The notes below the pieces were generated by a model. The model did not search any database. It was not told the origin of the DNA and saw only the letters and a list, made by a program, of their open reading frames with translations. A DNA stretch of 35,453 nucleotides from an uncultured cyanobacterium (GTDB lineage: Bacteria > Cyanobacteriota > Cyanobacteriia > Cyanobacteriales > FACHB-T130), in NCBI GenBank assembly GCA_936920195.1, contig CAKZHE010000115.1, positions 1-35,453 of the forward strand, given 5' to 3'. This document shows, piece after piece, positions 33,616 through 35,453 of the stretch. Made by a program: the position numbers and the translations under genes. Positions within the stretch are counted from its first letter, which is position 1. The number at the start of each line of letters is the position of its first letter.

Positions 33616-33861
33616 CCTTGAAGCTAGGCTGTTGACTTTGCGAGTTTTTCAGCAATTTGGTTCATGCAATAACCGTGTTTGATCCCCCCTAGCCCCCCTT
33701 AAAAAGGGGGGAACCGGAAAATTCTTCAAAGTCCCCCTTTTTAAGGGGGATTTAGGGGGATCGAAACTTAGGACGGTAGTCATAAAAGCTAATTGACAGA
33801 TCGGAAACTGCATGAACAGAAACCCCCTAAAAAGGCACAAAGTCAACAGCCTACCTTGAAG
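33616..33861. mobile_element. nested inverted-repeat (MITE-like) element
   Basis: The outer arms are AGGCTGTTGACTTTG...TTCATGCA at 33626-33668 and its inverse at 33809-33852; CCTTGAAG or its near-inverse lies just outside each arm. Inner arms are GATCCCCCCTAGCCCCCCTT (33681 on) and its near-inverse at 33732-33762. The arms belong to repeat families found alone at 5301, 28643 and 18253. No transposase is encoded. The right arm covers the first codons of the methyltransferase reading frame. Confidence 0.75.
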
Positions 33862-35187
33862 CCCCTGAATCTAACCTTTATTAAAACTAGATTTACCTTT
33901 GTCGATCTTTTCGCTGGCATTGGGGGATTCAGAATTCCCTTAGAACAGTTAGGGGGAAAATGTCTAGGGTATTCAGAAATTGATAAAGCTGCCATTAAAG
34001 TGTATCAAAATAATTTTATCCGCTATTGCAATCAAGATGAAAACAATTTAGGCGATATTCGACAAATCGGCAAACTACCATTTGATATTGATCTTATTGT
34101 CGGGGGTGTACCTTGTCAATCCTGGTCAGTGGCAGGGAATCTGCAAGGATTTAAAGATCCTAGAGGTCAACTTTGTTTTGATGCCATTAGAGTTGTCCAA
34201 GAAAATCAACCGAAAGCTTTTATCTTTGAAAACGTCAGAACTTTAATTAGCAACGCTCATAAAAGCAGTTTAAATTTATTAATCCAAGAATTTCATAAGC
34301 TTGGTTATATTGTCCATGTCAGTTTGTTAAACTCCTATGATTTTGGAGTACCTCAAAACCGAGAACGGATGTTCTTAGTCGGGATTAAAAACGATCTAGA
34401 TAGATGTCACGAATTTAAATTTCCCCAGCCTGTGACAACTAAGCCCAAATTAATTGATATTTTAGACGATATTCAAAATTATTCGTCAGTAGTTAAACCA
34501 AAAATCAAACCAGAAATTTTATTTGGCGATAAAATCCCTTATTCCAGAAACAGATTTCAAAAAAATGATGAGTTTAACGACTTTTTTGTTTTCTGCGATA
34601 CCAGGGCAGGGCATACCACTATTCATTCTTGGGATTTGATCAAAACTAGCTCCAGAGAAAAGCAAATTTGTTATACGCTGCTCAGAAACCGAAGAAAGAA
34701 AAAGTACGGAGCTAAAGACGGTAATCCCCTATCATTTCAAGATTTATCGGCATTAATTTCTGCATTGCAACTAACGGAAATTGAGCAATTAATCGCCAAA
34801 AATATTTTACGCTATGTACCCAATATTGGCTATGAGTTTGTAAATTCCAAAAATTCTGCTGGCATCAACGGAGTCTATCGAGTATTCTTACCTTCCTGTG
34901 ATGCTATCCCTACCTTAACTGCTAGCGGGATGAATGATTTCATTGCCACTATTCATCTAGATAGTAGTGAAGATCCTGAAACTTATAAAAAGATGTTTAT
35001 TCAAGAAATTTATCGCAAAAAATGTTATCGTCCCATATCGGCTCAAGATGCTAAAAGATTGCAAGGATTTCCAGAATGGTTTCAAGCCCATGAATCTGAA
35101 AGTACAGCTAAACACCAGTTTGGAAACTCTGTTTCTTTACCAGTTATTTATCATTTAGCCGAATCTTTACTGAAAATAATACTTTGA
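33793..35187 (+). CDS. C5-cytosine DNA methyltransferase
   Basis: The 464-residue (or shorter) enzyme has motif I FAGIGGF (40-46), motif IV with catalytic C108 (GGVPCQSWS), motif VI E146-N-V, motif VIII QNRER (188-192) and motif X QFGNSVSLPV near the C-terminus. The target-recognition region is about 250-400. TTG 33793 opens the frame inside a repeat arm and TTG 33856 is the next usable start; no in-frame ATG precedes motif I, so the native start may have been displaced by the repeat. No restriction endonuclease gene is seen in the 266 bp downstream, so it may be solitary or its partner lies outside. Confidence 0.9.
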   Translation: MTDRKLHEQKPPKKAQSQQPTLKPLNLTFIKTRFTFVDLFAGIGGFRIPLEQLGGKCLGYSEIDKAAIKVYQNNFIRYCNQDENNLGDIRQIGKLPFDIDLIVGGVPCQSWSVAGNLQGFKDPRGQLCFDAIRVVQENQPKAFIFENVRTLISNAHKSSLNLLIQEFHKLGYIVHVSLLNSYDFGVPQNRERMFLVGIKNDLDRCHEFKFPQPVTTKPKLIDILDDIQNYSSVVKPKIKPEILFGDKIPYSRNRFQKNDEFNDFFVFCDTRAGHTTIHSWDLIKTSSREKQICYTLLRNRRKKKYGAKDGNPLSFQDLSALISALQLTEIEQLIAKNILRYVPNIGYEFVNSKNSAGINGVYRVFLPSCDAIPTLTASGMNDFIATIHLDSSEDPETYKKMFIQEIYRKKCYRPISAQDAKRLQGFPEWFQAHESESTAKHQFGNSVSLPVIYHLAESLLKIIL

Positions 35188-35220
35188 AAATATAGCGCGT
35201 CTGAATCATTTGTGTAAATC

Positions 35221-35286
35221 TGTAAGGGTAGCGCCCCCGTGCCTACCCCTACACATCGGGGCAACCACGGGGGGATTGCCCCTACG
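35221..35286. repeat. TGTAGGGG...CCCCTACA hairpin repeat, copy 3
   Basis: GGGTAGCGCCCCCGTG followed by an inverse ending GGGGGGATTGCCCCTAC, as at 9757-9818, with a small extra block CCTACCCCTACACAT in the loop. Confidence 0.75.
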
Positions 35287-35377
35287 GGATTGCTTATGAG
35301 GTACAGGAGTGAATCGCTAACCCTTGGGTAGCGCAGTCAAAGTGTACCTCACAACAGTGGGATACGCTATAGCTTGG

Positions 35378-35410
35378 ATGGTGCGTTACGCTGCGCTAAC
35401 ACACCCTACT
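35378..35410 (+). repeat. GGTGCGTTACGCTGCGC repeat, copy 4
   Basis: Same core as 16-54 and 21139-21177, in the same orientation. The remaining bases to the end of the window (35411-35453) show nothing further. Confidence 0.75.
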
Positions 35411-35453
35411 GGCGTGGCAAGGCTAAAATGTTGCAATAGAAAAAGTCAAAAAA

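Larger units (their letters stand above)
33291..33792. other. repeat-rich gap between exosortase and methyltransferase genes
   Basis: No gene is seen. It contains a GTAGGTTGGGTT inverted-repeat element (33368-33448), the 34-bp repeat (33447-33480) and most of a nested inverted-repeat element (33616-33861). The region about 33481-33600 shows nothing recognised. Confidence 0.7.

Overview
The window looks like chromosome from a cyanobacterium, probably a filamentous one. The reasons are the very frequent HIP1 palindrome GCGATCGC, many intergenic hairpin repeats, and typical cyanobacterial families: a CtaA-type copper ATPase, a three-domain ribosomal protein S1, a cyanobacterial exosortase, a DUF2079 protein, Uma2, and a TRADD-N-like/pentapeptide protein. 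No tRNA or rRNA gene and no CRISPR array was found.

Layout. 1-5218 holds an ABC importer cassette: a binding protein fused to an OmpA-like domain, a second lipoprotein binding protein, a permease, a Nudix hydrolase and an ATPase. 5219-5691 is stacked repeats. 5692-9722 holds a repeat-bearing lipoprotein, miaB, a DUF433/PIN-like pair with a 4-nt overlap, and a CSP41-like epimerase. 9966-13613 holds a Tat-exported beta-lactamase-fold protein, folP, an SPFH protein and a KilA-N-like plus nuclease-like protein. 13635-15298 is an lprI-type gene broken by a tnpB element. 15411-18180 holds DUF2079 and rpsA.

18587-21133 is accessory: a two-helix membrane protein divergent from an HTH/TRADD-N-like/pentapeptide protein, then Uma2 and an unknown gene. 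21386-26778 is mostly housekeeping: ctaA, an FHA protein, a conserved unknown, tmk and holB. 26807-28563 is a two-gene DUF262 + HEPN RNase module that looks like a defence or toxin system. 28863-30961 holds moaE, an intact lprI homologue, a heptamer array and pyrB. 31263-33290 holds a DegT aminotransferase and an exosortase. The window closes with a nested inverted-repeat element that runs into the 5' end of a C5 DNA methyltransferase gene.

Best candidates for under-described biology: the DUF262-HEPN operon, the TRADD-N-like/2TM divergent pair, the KilA-N-nuclease protein, the tnpB insertion whose target lost about 35 codons, and the repeat element that seems to supply the methyltransferase N-terminus. 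All family names come from motif recognition by eye, not from database searches.
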